64,000 nucleotides of DNA from assembly GCA_020072565.1 (NCBI GenBank), contig JAIQGI010000006.1, forward strand, positions 97,246-161,245, given 5' to 3'. The notes below the pieces were generated by a model. That model saw only the letters and a program-made list of their open reading frames with translations. It was not told the DNA's origin and made no database searches. Numbering within the stretch: position 1 is the first letter of the stretch; every line of letters begins with the position of its first letter. This DNA comes from Terriglobia bacterium (GTDB lineage Bacteria > Acidobacteriota > UBA6911). Below are positions 16,938-26,130 of this stretch, one piece after another. Position numbers and translations under genes: made by a program.

Positions 16938-18512
16938 ATGGCTTACGCGTTTGGCGAACGGTCTCCTCTTTCCTTATTGGCCGAACTTCATACCCTGAAA
17001 GCAATCATCCAGGACCTCGCCGACGGTGTGATTGTCGCCGATCGAGACGGCAAGTTCCTCTACTTCAATCGGATAGCTCAGTCAATCCTCGGCATCGGCT
17101 TGACGGCTGCGGCGCCGGAGGACTGGTCCGGAGTCTACGGCTGCTTCCGGCCCGACGGCGTGACGCCCTACCCGGCCCAGGAACTCCCCCTGGCGCAAGC
17201 CATCTCCGGCCAGAACGTAGGTGAAACTGAAATTTTTATTCGAAATTCGGCGCGGCCCGGCGGCGTCTGGATTCTGGCGCAGGCGACCCCTCTTCGCGAC
17301 GAAAAGGGGGACTTGTGCGGCGGAGTCGTGGTGTTCTGCGACGTCACGAAAAAGAAGGAGACCGAGACGAAGGTCCGGACGCTCACCAGCGCCGTGGAGC
17401 AGACCGCCGACACCATCCTGATCACAGACAAAGACGGGCTGGTGGAGTACGTCAATCCGGCATTTGAGCAGACCACGGGTTATGCGCGCGACGAAATCCT
17501 GGGGCGCAACCCGCGCATGCTCAAGTCGGGCGTCCACGACGCGGCGTTCTACCAGCAGCTGTGGGCCACGATTCAATCCGGAAGAGTCTTCCGGGCAACC
17601 ATCGCCAACCGGAAGAAAAACGGCGAAATCTACTTTGCCGAGCAAACCATCACGCCCATGCGGGATCCCGCCGGCCAGATCTCTCATTACGTTACCGTAG
17701 TCAAGGATGTCACGGAGCAGCGGAGACTTCAGGAACAGGAATACCAGATGAAACTGGCCCGGGCGGTGCAGCAGCAGTTCTACCGGATTGCGCCGCTCGA
17801 GGTCAACGGCTTTGATATCGCCGGCGCCGCCTTTCCGGCCGACGCGACCGGGGGGGATTACTTTGATTTCGTGCCCTTGCCGAAGGGCTGCATCGGCGTT
17901 TCCATCGGCGACGTCTGCGGGCACGGTGTCGCTTCCGCTTTGTTGATGGTCGAGCTGCGGGCCTGCCTGAGGGCCTTTGCCCGGAAGAGCCTGAACGTCG
18001 GGGAGATCTTCACCCTGATAAACAGTGCGCTGGTCTCCGATCTGGAGCAGGAGCGATATGCCACGCTGTTGTTCTGTCGCCTGCACCCGCCGTCGCGATC
18101 CCTGCTCTACGCCAGTGCCGGCCACGTGCCGGGATACATCCTCGATGCCCAGGGCGGCATCAAACAGATCCTCCCCAGCACGGACATTCCCCTGGGACTC
18201 CTGCCTGGACGGGTATTCACCAGCAGCGATGAAGTTTTGCTGGAGCCGGGCGAGATTTTGGCTTTGCTCACCGACGGCATCACGGAAGCCGAGAGGCCCG
18301 ACCAGACTCCATTCGGGGTTGACCGTGCGCTCGATTTCATCCGGCAGCACCGCCAGGAAGGCGCGCGGCAAATCGTCGATGGCCTCTACCAGGCAGTCCG
18401 GGAGTTCTCCGATGGCCTTCCGCAGGTCGACGACATCACCGCCGTAATCTGCAAATCCATCATCAGGTCCGGCCGGTCCCGGAAACGAAAAACTCTCAGT
18501 CACGAAAAGTAG
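16938..18512 (+). CDS. PAS-PAS-SpoIIE (PP2C-type) phosphatase
   Basis: A 524-residue cytoplasmic signalling protein. PAS domain 1 covers about residues 20-140 (ADGVIVADRDGKFLYFN). PAS 2 with its PAC tail covers about 145-265 (ILITDKDGLVEYVNPAFEQT, FAEQTITPMRDPAGQISHY). A SpoIIE/RsbU-type phosphatase domain follows at about 275-510. The metal-binding aspartates are present: D307 in GGDYFDF, D325 in GDVCGHG and D498/D499 in VDDIT, so it should be active. Such proteins dephosphorylate anti-sigma-factor antagonists in partner-switching pathways (family knowledge), but no such partner lies nearby. It has no membrane segment and no clear Shine-Dalgarno site. Confidence 0.92.
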   Translation: MAYAFGERSPLSLLAELHTLKAIIQDLADGVIVADRDGKFLYFNRIAQSILGIGLTAAAPEDWSGVYGCFRPDGVTPYPAQELPLAQAISGQNVGETEIFIRNSARPGGVWILAQATPLRDEKGDLCGGVVVFCDVTKKKETETKVRTLTSAVEQTADTILITDKDGLVEYVNPAFEQTTGYARDEILGRNPRMLKSGVHDAAFYQQLWATIQSGRVFRATIANRKKNGEIYFAEQTITPMRDPAGQISHYVTVVKDVTEQRRLQEQEYQMKLARAVQQQFYRIAPLEVNGFDIAGAAFPADATGGDYFDFVPLPKGCIGVSIGDVCGHGVASALLMVELRACLRAFARKSLNVGEIFTLINSALVSDLEQERYATLLFCRLHPPSRSLLYASAGHVPGYILDAQGGIKQILPSTDIPLGLLPGRVFTSSDEVLLEPGEILALLTDGITEAERPDQTPFGVDRALDFIRQHRQEGARQIVDGLYQAVREFSDGLPQVDDITAVICKSIIRSGRSRKRKTLSHEK

Positions 18513-18544
18513 AGCTCGCCGGACCCAGGACGAGAGGAGCGGCC

Positions 18545-19726
18545 ATGGAATCGATCAAGACGCAGAGAATCCCGAATTCTGCAATCCGGCTGATGGTAGA
18601 AGCCGCCGAGAGAATGGAGCGGGAAGGCCGGGAAGTCGTTCATCTCGAAATCGGCAGGCCGGACTTCAACACTCCAGCGCACGTAGTCGAGGCTTGCGTG
18701 GAAGCCCTGAGGGCAGGCAGGCACCACTACTGCCCCAATGCCGGCATTCCCGAACTGCGCCGGGCGATCGTGCGCAAATTTGCCGATGAGTACCGCCTCG
18801 AATACGACCCGGCGTCCGGTGTGATCGTTACCAACGGGGTGGCCGAGGCCGTTTATCTGGCGATGAATGCGCTGTTGAATCCGGGCGATCAGATCCTGAT
18901 CCCCGATCCGGGCTGGCTGAACTACGAGGTTGACGCAGTCTGTGCGTACGCGGAGCCGATCGGCTACACGCTCTCCGCAGAGAACGGCTACCAGCCCGAT
19001 GTCGAAGAAATCGCAGACAAGATCACGCCACGAACCAGGATGATCATGCTCGTCAGCCCCTCGAATCCCGTCGGGTCGGTCACGAGGCCCGAAGTCCTCG
19101 AGGGCATCGCCGCCCTGGCGCAAAAGCACAATCTGATTGTGGTCAGCGATGAGATATACGAGAAGATCATCTATCCGCCGGCCCGGCACCACAGCATTGC
19201 CTGCCTGCCCGGAATGAAGGAAAGGACGCTCCTGCTGAACGGCTTTTCCAAATTCTGGTCGATGACCGGCTGGCGCCTGGGCTACGTCCTTGGACCGCAG
19301 CAGATGATCGATCCCATGCTGCGCTACCACCTGTATCTGCTCACTTCGGTCGCCACCTTCACCCAATATGGTGCGCTGGCGGCGTTGACCGGAGACCAGG
19401 GCCCATCCAACAGCATGGTCGCCGAATTGAAGAGGCGGAGGGATTACCTGGCCCCGGCAGTCAATCAGATTCCCGGCTTTTCCTGCCTGATGCCGGAGGG
19501 CGCCTTTTATGTGTTCGTCGACGCGCGCGCCACAGGCCTGGACGGTTACAGGCTGGCGGACGTGCTGCTGCAGAAGGCCGGTGTCGTAACCGTCGCAGGC
19601 GAGTGCTTCGGCAAAAACGGCGCCGGGCACATCCGGCTGGCGCTGACCAGCCCGCTGGAAAAGCTGCACAAGGCGGTCGCCAACATGGACCGCGTCATGA
19701 GGGAATTAATGCGCCCGAAAGCATAA
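18545..19726 (+). CDS. Class I/II PLP-dependent aminotransferase (AspC-like)
   Basis: A 393-residue fold-type I aminotransferase of normal length. Visible are the substrate-proximal HLEIGRPDF (about 36-44), the PNAGIPELRRAI segment, SPSNPVGSVT (near 175), SDEIYEKIIY (about 202) and the PLP lysine K236 in GFSKFWSMTGWRLGY, with the phosphate-binding Arg shortly after. It resembles aspartate/aromatic aminotransferases, but substrate specificity cannot be assigned. GAGGAG lies 5 bp before the ATG. It follows the phosphatase gene by 32 bp and is closed by the strong hairpin at 19735-19790. Confidence 0.9.
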   Translation: MESIKTQRIPNSAIRLMVEAAERMEREGREVVHLEIGRPDFNTPAHVVEACVEALRAGRHHYCPNAGIPELRRAIVRKFADEYRLEYDPASGVIVTNGVAEAVYLAMNALLNPGDQILIPDPGWLNYEVDAVCAYAEPIGYTLSAENGYQPDVEEIADKITPRTRMIMLVSPSNPVGSVTRPEVLEGIAALAQKHNLIVVSDEIYEKIIYPPARHHSIACLPGMKERTLLLNGFSKFWSMTGWRLGYVLGPQQMIDPMLRYHLYLLTSVATFTQYGALAALTGDQGPSNSMVAELKRRRDYLAPAVNQIPGFSCLMPEGAFYVFVDARATGLDGYRLADVLLQKAGVVTVAGECFGKNGAGHIRLALTSPLEKLHKAVANMDRVMRELMRPKA

Positions 19727-19734
19727 CCTCCAGG

Positions 19735-19790
19735 ACTCAAAGACTCGAAGACTCCAAAACAATCATCTTGGAGCCTTCGAGTCTTTGAGT
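19735..19790. terminator. Perfect 16-bp hairpin, likely bidirectional terminator
   Basis: ACTCAAAGACTCGAAG (19735-19750) pairs perfectly with CTTCGAGTCTTTGAGT (19775-19790). An inner CTCCAA/TTGGAG pair extends the stem, and a short T run follows on the plus strand. It lies exactly between the convergent aminotransferase and OPT transporter genes. The arms are built from GACTC-like units, as in other hairpins of this window. Confidence 0.85.
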
Positions 19791-19791
19791 T

Positions 19792-21687
19792 TTAGAGGTT
19801 GTTGTTTGCCCGCGCCACACTCAGGGCGCCGCGGTAGAGGAAGAGGCCGATCAGCAGCAGAGCCGCGACTGCGAGCAGTGCTCCCGCAAGGCCGGGGATG
19901 CGCGGATCCATCGATTTGGAAGCGACATTGGCCGCGACCAGCCCTGCGATAAAGACGCCAGCCAATCCTTCGCCCGCAACCAGGCCGGAAGCAGCCAGGA
20001 CCCCGGGATCGCTTTCATTTTTGGCCGCGCCTTTCCGGCGGCGATCCACGAGCGCGCGCACGCAGCCGCCCACGTAAATCGATGCCATGGTCGAAAGGGG
20101 CAGATAGACGCCGATGGCAAACGCGAGCCCGGACACTCCGCACAAAATTCCTGAGAGCGCCACCCCGCCGCCTGAGAGCACGAGGCCCCACGGAAGCTGG
20201 CCGGCGAGCACTCCTTCCACGATGGTTTTCATTAGAGTGGCCTGGGGTGCGGCCAGATCCCGGGATCCGAATGTATAAGCCGTTCCCAGAAGGAGCACTG
20301 TGCCGGCCACTGCCCAACACGCAAAGGATGCGCCGATAACCTGTCCGAATTGCTGGCGCGCCGGCGTTGCGCCGACCAGATATCCCGTCTTCAGATCCTG
20401 GGAGATATCCCCGGCCTTGGAAGCGGCAATCGCGACAATCGTGCCGACGGTCAACACTGCGGCTCGCGCCGCCCCGCTCGTCCAGCCGGCGGCGGCAAAC
20501 ACCGATGCGACACCAAGAAGGGTGATCAGCGCGATGCCCGAAGTCGGTTGCGAGGTTACACCTACGATGCCTACGATGCGCGCCGCAACCGCAACAAACA
20601 GCATGCCGAAAATGCCGACACCTAACGCACAGATCGTACGCGGCAACAGTCCCATCCCTCCGGCAAAGATCCCGGGCACAAGCGCGGCGACCGCCACAAC
20701 GGTGACGATCGTACCGATCACGAAGCTTCCCGGCAGGTCGCGTTCCGTGCTGGGTACGATGCCGGCAGCCACTGAGCTGCCGGCCCTCCGGATGCCGCGC
20801 ACCACTGCTGCGAATGCACCCACCATGGTCGGAAGACCGCGAAGCACGGTGAGAATCCCCGCGGTGGCTACGGCACCCGCACCGATGTATCGCACATAGC
20901 GCGCCCAGATGTCATTCGTGGTCATTGCCGAGATAAGCCGCTGGGTTTCCGGATACAGCGGCGCCGCCAGCCCGCTGCCGATCCACGAGATCAGCGGGAT
21001 CAGAACCAGCGATGACACCAGGGAGCCGGCCACAAGCACTCCTGACTGCCGATAGCCCAGGATGAATCCGACGCCCAGGAGCGCAGGCGCCAGTTCGAGA
21101 GCAAGCTCGGCGTGCGGCAGCACGGGAATGGCAACGCTGACAGCATTGGGGAGCAGGAATGCGAGCGAGACGAGGATCTTGATGAGTGCGCCCACAGCCA
21201 TGCCCCGGAAAATCCAGGCGCTCCCGGAGGCGCCTGCCGTTGTCGCCCTCAGGACGACTGCGCACGCGGTCCCTTCCGGGTAGGGCAATTCATCGTGTGC
21301 TTCCACGATGAGCAGCCGCCGCAATGGGATCATGGCCGCCAGCCCGAGAACGCCGCCCAGGAAGCAAAGCGCGACCATCTCGAAATAGGGGGGGATCATG
21401 CCCCAGAGGAAAAGGGCAGGGATGGTGTAGATCGTGCCGGTGGCGAGCGCCGTCGATGCCGAGCCGATGGTCTGCGAGATGTTGGCTTCGAGTATGGTAC
21501 CCCTGGCGCCAAAAAGCTTGAAGATCGCCACAGTCATGACGGCAGCCGGAATCGATGCCGAGACCGTCAGGCCGACACGCAATCCGAGATAGGCGTTGGC
21601 GGCGCCAAATACGATCCCGAGCACAATCCCGGCCAAAACGGCCTTCAGAGTGAATTCCGCCAGAGGCTGAGGACTGGTAGAGGCCAT
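19792..21687 (-). CDS. OPT-family oligopeptide transporter
   Basis: A protein of about 631 residues, nearly all hydrophobic, with at least 14 membrane segments. The start region AGIVLGIVFGAANAYLGLRV followed by GLTVSASIPAAV is the typical OPT/YSL family opening, and EGTACA (near 145) and GYLVGATPARQQFGQ (near 430) are family landmarks. Members import peptides or metal-chelate complexes; the substrate here is unknown. Two ATGs are close: AAGGAG is only 2 bp before the first (21693) but 8 bp before the second (21687), so the second is preferred. It stands alone, transcribed towards the shared terminator. Confidence 0.9.
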   Translation of the reverse strand: MASTSPQPLAEFTLKAVLAGIVLGIVFGAANAYLGLRVGLTVSASIPAAVMTVAIFKLFGARGTILEANISQTIGSASTALATGTIYTIPALFLWGMIPPYFEMVALCFLGGVLGLAAMIPLRRLLIVEAHDELPYPEGTACAVVLRATTAGASGSAWIFRGMAVGALIKILVSLAFLLPNAVSVAIPVLPHAELALELAPALLGVGFILGYRQSGVLVAGSLVSSLVLIPLISWIGSGLAAPLYPETQRLISAMTTNDIWARYVRYIGAGAVATAGILTVLRGLPTMVGAFAAVVRGIRRAGSSVAAGIVPSTERDLPGSFVIGTIVTVVAVAALVPGIFAGGMGLLPRTICALGVGIFGMLFVAVAARIVGIVGVTSQPTSGIALITLLGVASVFAAAGWTSGAARAAVLTVGTIVAIAASKAGDISQDLKTGYLVGATPARQQFGQVIGASFACWAVAGTVLLLGTAYTFGSRDLAAPQATLMKTIVEGVLAGQLPWGLVLSGGGVALSGILCGVSGLAFAIGVYLPLSTMASIYVGGCVRALVDRRRKGAAKNESDPGVLAASGLVAGEGLAGVFIAGLVAANVASKSMDPRIPGLAGALLAVAALLLIGLFLYRGALSVARANNNL

Positions 21688-21808
21688 CAGCATTGCTCCT
21701 TATGTAAGGAAAGATTATGCGCGCAGCGGCCTCCAACTTGGCATACGTGTCCGCCGGCTTTCAAGCAGAACTTTCAATTTGGGATTGCCGAATTCAGCGG
21801 AGCATCAA

Positions 21809-21910
21809 ATCTCGGCGCGGAGGGCACAGGGGGCGCGGAGGAAAAAACAAAGGCACATACACCCGGGCCCTGTTCTTGTCTGCGACCTCCGCGTCCTCTG
21901 CATTGAGATT
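21809..21910. repeat. Imperfect intergenic hairpin, 'ACGCGGAG' family, copy 1
   Basis: The left arm around 21809-21841 (ATCTCGGCGCGG...GGCGCGGAGG) faces the right arm CCTCCGCGTCCTCTGCATTGAGAT at 21886-21909. Relatives lie at 54060-54135 and 58811-58886. It fills most of the gap between the OPT gene and the end of the ccm operon and could act as a terminator there. Confidence 0.65.
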
Positions 21911-21927
21911 CTTTGCAGCTCGCGGAC

Positions 21928-22092
21928 TTATCGCTTGCCTGCCGACTGCCGCTCCACGAGCTCGCGCAAGCTCTGGAGTTCTGCGCGCAGCTGCTTTTCC
22001 CGGGACTGGATCGAGAAGAGGTAGACGGCGAGAATGATCCAGATGGCCGTGTAGGCCGCAAAGAGGTAATTCATGGTGTTGACTGTTCCCAT
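21928..22092 (-). CDS. ccmD: CcmD family protein
   Basis: A 54-residue single-pass membrane protein. It has one hydrophobic helix (about residues 8-27, YLFAAYTAIWIILAVYLF), then a charged amphipathic tail (SREKQLRAELQSLRELVERQ). This layout, with 'NYLFAAYTAIW' before the helix, is that of CcmD, which stabilises CcmE with CcmC/CcmAB and helps release haem-loaded CcmE. It starts 25 bp after the stop of ccmC and is the last gene of the operon. An internal ATG at residue 7 (MNYLFAAY) is an alternative start. It is easily missed because of its size. Confidence 0.85.
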   Translation of the reverse strand: MGTVNTMNYLFAAYTAIWIILAVYLFSIQSREKQLRAELQSLRELVERQSAGKR

Positions 22093-22117
22093 AGTGATTC
22101 GGTCCCTTTCTTGATAC

Positions 22118-22831
22118 TCAGCGTGCCAGGTTCGCCATGCGTTCGAGCCGCTCCGCCTCCAGGCGCGCCGACTCCAGGAAGAAGCGACGGCGAATCAGGT
22201 ACACGAGCAGTATCGCAAAGGCTGCGAGGCACGTCAGAAACGCTGGCCACATGGCACGATCCAGCCCTCCTGTCTCCAACATCGCCTCCGGGTGTGAACC
22301 GCGAAACTTGGGATTGGTTGCCGCCCAACGGATGGAAAACCAGACGATTGGGGCGTCGAGAAAGGCAATAATCCCGAAGATCGCCGAAATCATCGCTCTT
22401 CTCTCGGGATCCGAAAGATAACTGCGCAATAGCATGTAAGCAAGATAGAGGATCCAGAGAACCAGCGACGAGGTCAATCGCGGCTGCCACGTCCACCAGC
22501 GAAGCCAGGCAGGCTTGGCCCAGATCGGCCCGGTCACCAGGACAATGGTGAAGAACATCACTCCGATTTCCGCCGCCGAGAGTGCAAGGCTGTCCCACTT
22601 GCGGTCCTTCCTGATCAGGTACATCAGGGAAGCGACGAAATTCACCGCGAATGCGGTCAACCCCATAATCCCCGACGGAACATGAAAGTAGAAAATGCGC
22701 TGGAGATCCCACAGTGCTTTCGCGTCCGCGCGTGGCGCTCCAATCAATGCCATATAGAGAGCCAGGGTCATGCTGATCAGGAGGAGTGCCCATAAGGCGG
22801 CATCGAAATGCCCGTGTCTTGGCTGATTCAT
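22118..22831 (-). CDS. ccmC: Haem exporter permease CcmC
   Basis: A 237-residue protein with six membrane segments. The tryptophan-rich WWD-type signature is WLRWWTWQPRLTS (residues 109-121), which presents haem to CcmE. The first conserved axial histidine is visible as H50 in FYFHVP. The second, usually in 'W..(T)LHQ' after the PIVYFS helix, is not in its normal place: APIVWFSIRWAATNPKFRGSHPEA carries the nearest His (H180) about seven residues later. GGAGG precedes the ATG inside the end of ccmB, so the genes are coupled. The product passes haem from CcmAB to CcmE at the periplasmic face. Confidence 0.92.
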   Translation of the reverse strand: MNQPRHGHFDAALWALLLISMTLALYMALIGAPRADAKALWDLQRIFYFHVPSGIMGLTAFAVNFVASLMYLIRKDRKWDSLALSAAEIGVMFFTIVLVTGPIWAKPAWLRWWTWQPRLTSSLVLWILYLAYMLLRSYLSDPERRAMISAIFGIIAFLDAPIVWFSIRWAATNPKFRGSHPEAMLETGGLDRAMWPAFLTCLAAFAILLVYLIRRRFFLESARLEAERLERMANLAR

Positions 22832-22834
22832 TAC

Positions 22835-23506
22835 TTAATCCTCCAGAACAAAATCGAAAAGCAGATACGCAAGTGTACCAAATATGATCGTGAAGGCGGA
22901 CATGAACGTCAGGGGGAGCTTCAAAGCCCGATAATCCCCAGTATTGAGAATGACGTTTGTCGCCTCGACCGCATTAATGAGGATGGGCAGGACCACCGGA
23001 AAGAGGATTAGAGGAAGCAACACTTCCCGCAGTTTGGTATTAACCGCAATCGCCGACAAGAGGGTTCCCACCCCCGTAAAACCGAGAGTACCAATAAAGA
23101 ATACCAGAATGAGATAGGGGATCTCAGCCCATACGGTCAGATTGAAGAAAATCAGGGCAAACATGAAGATAACAACCTCCGCAATCAACATGAAGACCAC
23201 GGACGCCAGCATCTTCCCAAGATAGATGATCCCGCGATCCATCGGCACCATCAGTAATCCCTGCAGGCAGCTGTTTTCTTTTTCCGAGGCAAACATTCGA
23301 TTTAGCCCGAGAGTTCCCGAAAAAACGAAGGCCACCCAAAGCACGCCCGGCACCGCATCGCGGATCGAGTCGCTTGCCGCCTCGAGCGCGAAGTTGAAGA
23401 CCACCAGGACCACGATGCCGAAGAACAGCATGGCATTGAGCGAGTCCTTCGTCCGCAACTCGATGAGTAGGTCCTTGCGGAAGACCGCCCAGACTTTGCC
23501 CAGCAT
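22835..23506 (-). CDS. ccmB: Haem exporter permease CcmB
   Basis: A 223-residue protein with six membrane segments, normal for the family. The start MLGKVWAVFRKDLLIELRTKD is the usual CcmB opening, and LGLNRMFASEKENSCLQGLL (about 70-90) is the conserved cytoplasmic loop contacting CcmA. A longer open frame exists upstream, but it overlaps ccmA. The ATG at 23504-23506 with GGAGGGGC before it is one base past the ccmA stop (TGAGATG), a tight coupling. With CcmA it forms the ABC unit that releases haem-CcmE from CcmC. Confidence 0.92.
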   Translation of the reverse strand: MLGKVWAVFRKDLLIELRTKDSLNAMLFFGIVVLVVFNFALEAASDSIRDAVPGVLWVAFVFSGTLGLNRMFASEKENSCLQGLLMVPMDRGIIYLGKMLASVVFMLIAEVVIFMFALIFFNLTVWAEIPYLILVFFIGTLGFTGVGTLLSAIAVNTKLREVLLPLILFPVVLPILINAVEATNVILNTGDYRALKLPLTFMSAFTIIFGTLAYLLFDFVLED

Positions 23507-23507
23507 C

Positions 23508-24212
23508 TCAGCGCCCCTCCGTGAGTGCCCGGTAGTGATTTTGGAACTCATCGAGACTGCCGGACTGCCGGGGCAGATCCAGCGCCACCACACCCTTTTC
23601 GATCACGACCAGACGGTCCGCCAAAGCATAGCCAAGGGGAGCATCGTGGATGGCCATGAGGCAAGTCTTGCCGCGCGTGCGGGCTTCACTCAAGTAGGTT
23701 CTCAAAAATTCGGTCCCCTCACGGTCCAAGCCGGTGAACGGCTCATCCAGCAGCAGGACGCCGGGATCGTGCAGGAATGCACGCGCGATCGCCAGGCGCT
23801 GTTGCATACCGCGTGAGTAGTTGCGCACAGGCTCGCGCGCGCGCCCGGCCAGCCCCACGCGCGCGATGCGCTCTTCCAGGTCCGCGTCGTTGCTGGCGAG
23901 GTCGAGGAGTCGGGCGTAGAAGCGCAGGTTTTCGAGTGCCGTCAGATCCAGATAGAGTGCGGTGTTGTGCGAGAGATAGCCGGTGATTCCGCGTGCACCC
24001 TGGCTGCCGGGCCTGGCCGCTTGAATTTTGACCGAGCCTGCCGAGGCGCGGGACAGCCCCGCCAGGATTCTGAGGAATGTGGTCTTGCCGGCACCGTTGC
24101 GGCCGAATAGCGCGATGAATTGCCCCTGGGAAACGGTGATGGACAAATCACGCAGGGCCGAGAAGCGCCCGAAATATTTCGCCAACCCCCGCACTTCAAT
24201 CATTTCAGCCAT
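23508..24212 (-). CDS. ccmA: Haem exporter ATP-binding protein CcmA
   Basis: A 234-residue ABC ATPase. Walker A is GRNGAGKT (37-44), the signature YSRGMQQ (132-138), Walker B VLLLDEP (152-158) and the switch His lies in AIHDAP. The YLSHNTALYLDLTALENLRF stretch is typical of CcmA. GAGG lies 5 bp before the ATG. It is followed directly by ccmB and preceded, after 28 bp, by the carboxypeptidase-regulatory-like membrane protein gene, all on the minus strand. All catalytic motifs are intact. Confidence 0.93.
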   Translation of the reverse strand: MAEMIEVRGLAKYFGRFSALRDLSITVSQGQFIALFGRNGAGKTTFLRILAGLSRASAGSVKIQAARPGSQGARGITGYLSHNTALYLDLTALENLRFYARLLDLASNDADLEERIARVGLAGRAREPVRNYSRGMQQRLAIARAFLHDPGVLLLDEPFTGLDREGTEFLRTYLSEARTRGKTCLMAIHDAPLGYALADRLVVIEKGVVALDLPRQSGSLDEFQNHYRALTEGR

Positions 24213-24240
24213 CGGACCTCAGGAAAGAAGAAGTCGGGGG

Positions 24241-25497
24241 TTATGAGTTCGCTTTTCGCCTGACTTCCGACTCCTGACTCCCGACTCCTGTTTTCGCGAG
24301 CAGCGTGGCGATGCGGCGCAGATGGCGCTTGCTTTGCTCGCGCAACCGCAGGTACGCGCGCTGATCCAAGGCATGGCTCTCGAACTGCGCATCCAGGGAG
24401 GCAACGTAGTTCAACAGCTGTTCGCGGCGCTCCCGCAATTCCCGGGTACGCGCCTCCTTACCATTCGCAGCCGCGGGGATAACGCGCTTGTGCGCATACC
24501 AGAGTATCATGATGAGGCCGATCAACAGCAGCGGGCCGATGGTCAGCGCGTTCTGCCCCACCAGTGTGGGCATGGGCCGAACCGCCGGGCCTGCCTCCGG
24601 CTCCGGCGCGGGGACCGGGGCTTCCACCACAGGCGTGCCCCCCGAAAGGGTCCAGACCACTTCCGTGCCCGCTTTGATGGGACCTGCGGAATAGACGGCG
24701 AAGTTTTGCGCCGCGTCGGTCTGCACCTTCGCCAGCCCTTCCCCCGACACCCTCAAGTCCTGAGGGATGACACCGATCTTCAAGGAGGTTGCATCCTGGA
24801 AGAACTTCTTGCGATAGCTGTAGCTGCCATTCTGATAGGGAAGCATCTGCGCGACATCGAAAGTCGTAATGCCCGGCCGCAGCGCATACCGGCTGTAATA
24901 GCTCTGGCCGTCCGCGCTTTCCAGCGGAGACTGCGTCACCGGCATGCTCGCTCCGGGGCCCGTTACGTCGAGGCGCGGAGGCTCGGTGATTCCGGGCGCC
25001 TTGGAGAAACGGAAACTGCCGTCTTCCCGCATGAAGCTGCGCGGGGGTTTGGTTTCGTTGTTGAAGGTGTAGGATTCGAGGGAACTCAGGCCGGTGCCGG
25101 TCAGTTTGAACGCGATCCGGACGCTCTCGAGCCGGATCCCCTGCGCAGATGTGGTCTCATCGAACACCTGGATCTCAAGATGCGCCTTTCCCCCGGCGTC
25201 GAGGTTGACCTGGCCGTAGTAGTAGACTCCCTTGTAGTCGGCGCGGATCAGGAGCGGCGTATTGGTCGGCAATCCGTCGATGCGAAACCTGCCTGCCGAG
25301 TCCGTGACCGACGATTTCAGTACGTTCATCCCACCCGCCAGTCCGATAACATCCAGCGCCACTCCCGAAGGCGTGTTCGCGGCGGCCGTTGCGTTCACGA
25401 GCCGGCCATCCAGGACGCCTTGCCCTTGCGGCCAGGCTGGGAGCACGAGCAGAACAGCCGCCGGCACCAGCAATAACGCCCTTCTGACAAGAGTCAT
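24241..25497 (-). CDS. Membrane protein with carboxypeptidase-regulatory-like domain, in the ccm operon
   Basis: A protein of about 418 residues. It has a signal peptide (MTLVRRALLLVPAAVLLVLP), an Ig-like carboxypeptidase-regulatory domain (about 25-105, VLDGRLVNATAAAN...GRFRIDGLPTNTPLLIRADY) and further beta-rich sequence. A Pro/Glu linker, one membrane helix (about 325-345, TIGPLLLIGLIMILWYA) and a cytoplasmic basic coiled coil follow. The start is unsure: an in-frame ATG at 25545 gives 16 more residues, and neither has a good ribosome site. No haem-related motif is visible; its place inside the ccm operon suggests a lineage-specific assembly factor (inference). The last residues (SQESEVRRKANS) derive from an intergenic GACTC-type repeat. 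Confidence 0.7.
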   Translation of the reverse strand: MTLVRRALLLVPAAVLLVLPAWPQGQGVLDGRLVNATAAANTPSGVALDVIGLAGGMNVLKSSVTDSAGRFRIDGLPTNTPLLIRADYKGVYYYGQVNLDAGGKAHLEIQVFDETTSAQGIRLESVRIAFKLTGTGLSSLESYTFNNETKPPRSFMREDGSFRFSKAPGITEPPRLDVTGPGASMPVTQSPLESADGQSYYSRYALRPGITTFDVAQMLPYQNGSYSYRKKFFQDATSLKIGVIPQDLRVSGEGLAKVQTDAAQNFAVYSAGPIKAGTEVVWTLSGGTPVVEAPVPAPEPEAGPAVRPMPTLVGQNALTIGPLLLIGLIMILWYAHKRVIPAAANGKEARTRELRERREQLLNYVASLDAQFESHALDQRAYLRLREQSKRHLRRIATLLAKTGVGSQESEVRRKANS

Positions 25498-26130
25498 GCG
25501 GGCAAACTTAATCCATAAGTGCTTGGAATCAAAGACTTCTTTCATGAGAATCACTTTTTTAGAAACATCACCGCAGCGACCGCCGAGAATGGCGCGTAAC
25601 GAGTGATGAGTCATGATTGATGAGTAACCAAGCCCGGATTATTGTCGTTCTTGCTCATCACTCATGACTCATCACTCATGAATAATCGACCACGCCTGGA
25701 GTACGTGGCTTTGGCTGGCCCCGCAAAACGGGGCGAGCTACATATCAGAAAGCTGCGTTGGGGCCGTTCAGACTGTAAATCACCGCATCCCCAGCCAATC
25801 GTCTTCTCATCAGTTCCACGCCCCTTCACCCAGCCCCGCGCCCCCAGCATCTTCACCCCGCCCCGCAGCGGCGATCGCAGCCAACAGCCCAGGGCGCAAG
25901 CCCTGGGTCCGGGCGATCGCAAAAAAGGAGCCCTGAAGGGGCGATGCAACTCACCCGCTTTTTCTGTGTCGCCCTGTCAGCTCATCCTCTGGACTCTGGT
26001 CGAATCCCAGGCCTTGCGGCCTGGGTTGTAAACTGCGGACGCCCCTGCGGGGCTAATAGCAGTCCACGGCTCGCCGGAACGGCTGAGCCTGCCAGGGTCG
26101 CACGGCGAGAGGCCGTGGGCTAAGCACGCA
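25498..26130. other. 633-bp gap inside the ccm operon filled with hairpin repeats
   Basis: No gene was recognised. Contents in order: an inverted repeat of the ATGAGTCATGAGT family (25601-25627 against 25653-25679), then CCCAGGGC/GCCCTGGG (25888-25907), CCCAGGCC/GGCCTGGG (26006-26025) and GCCCC/GGGGC (26041-26053). The last two form a double-hairpin element that recurs at 37827-37873. An insertion of this size separates the operon into two halves, so a second promoter for ccmABCD may exist here. Confidence 0.6.
25601..25680. repeat. Hairpin of the ATGAGTCATGAGT family
   Basis: GAGTGATGAGTCATGATTG (25601 onward) faces CTCATCACTCATGACTCATC (from 25653); the loop contains CCCGGATTATT. Related hairpins lie at 48221-48305 and 49832-49907, and a half-site at 42871-42890. 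Confidence 0.8.

Noticed and set aside
25642..26031. Plus-strand frame of 129 codons in the ccm operon gap
   Set aside because: It runs through several hairpin repeats, has biased and unrecognisable composition, and no ribosome site.
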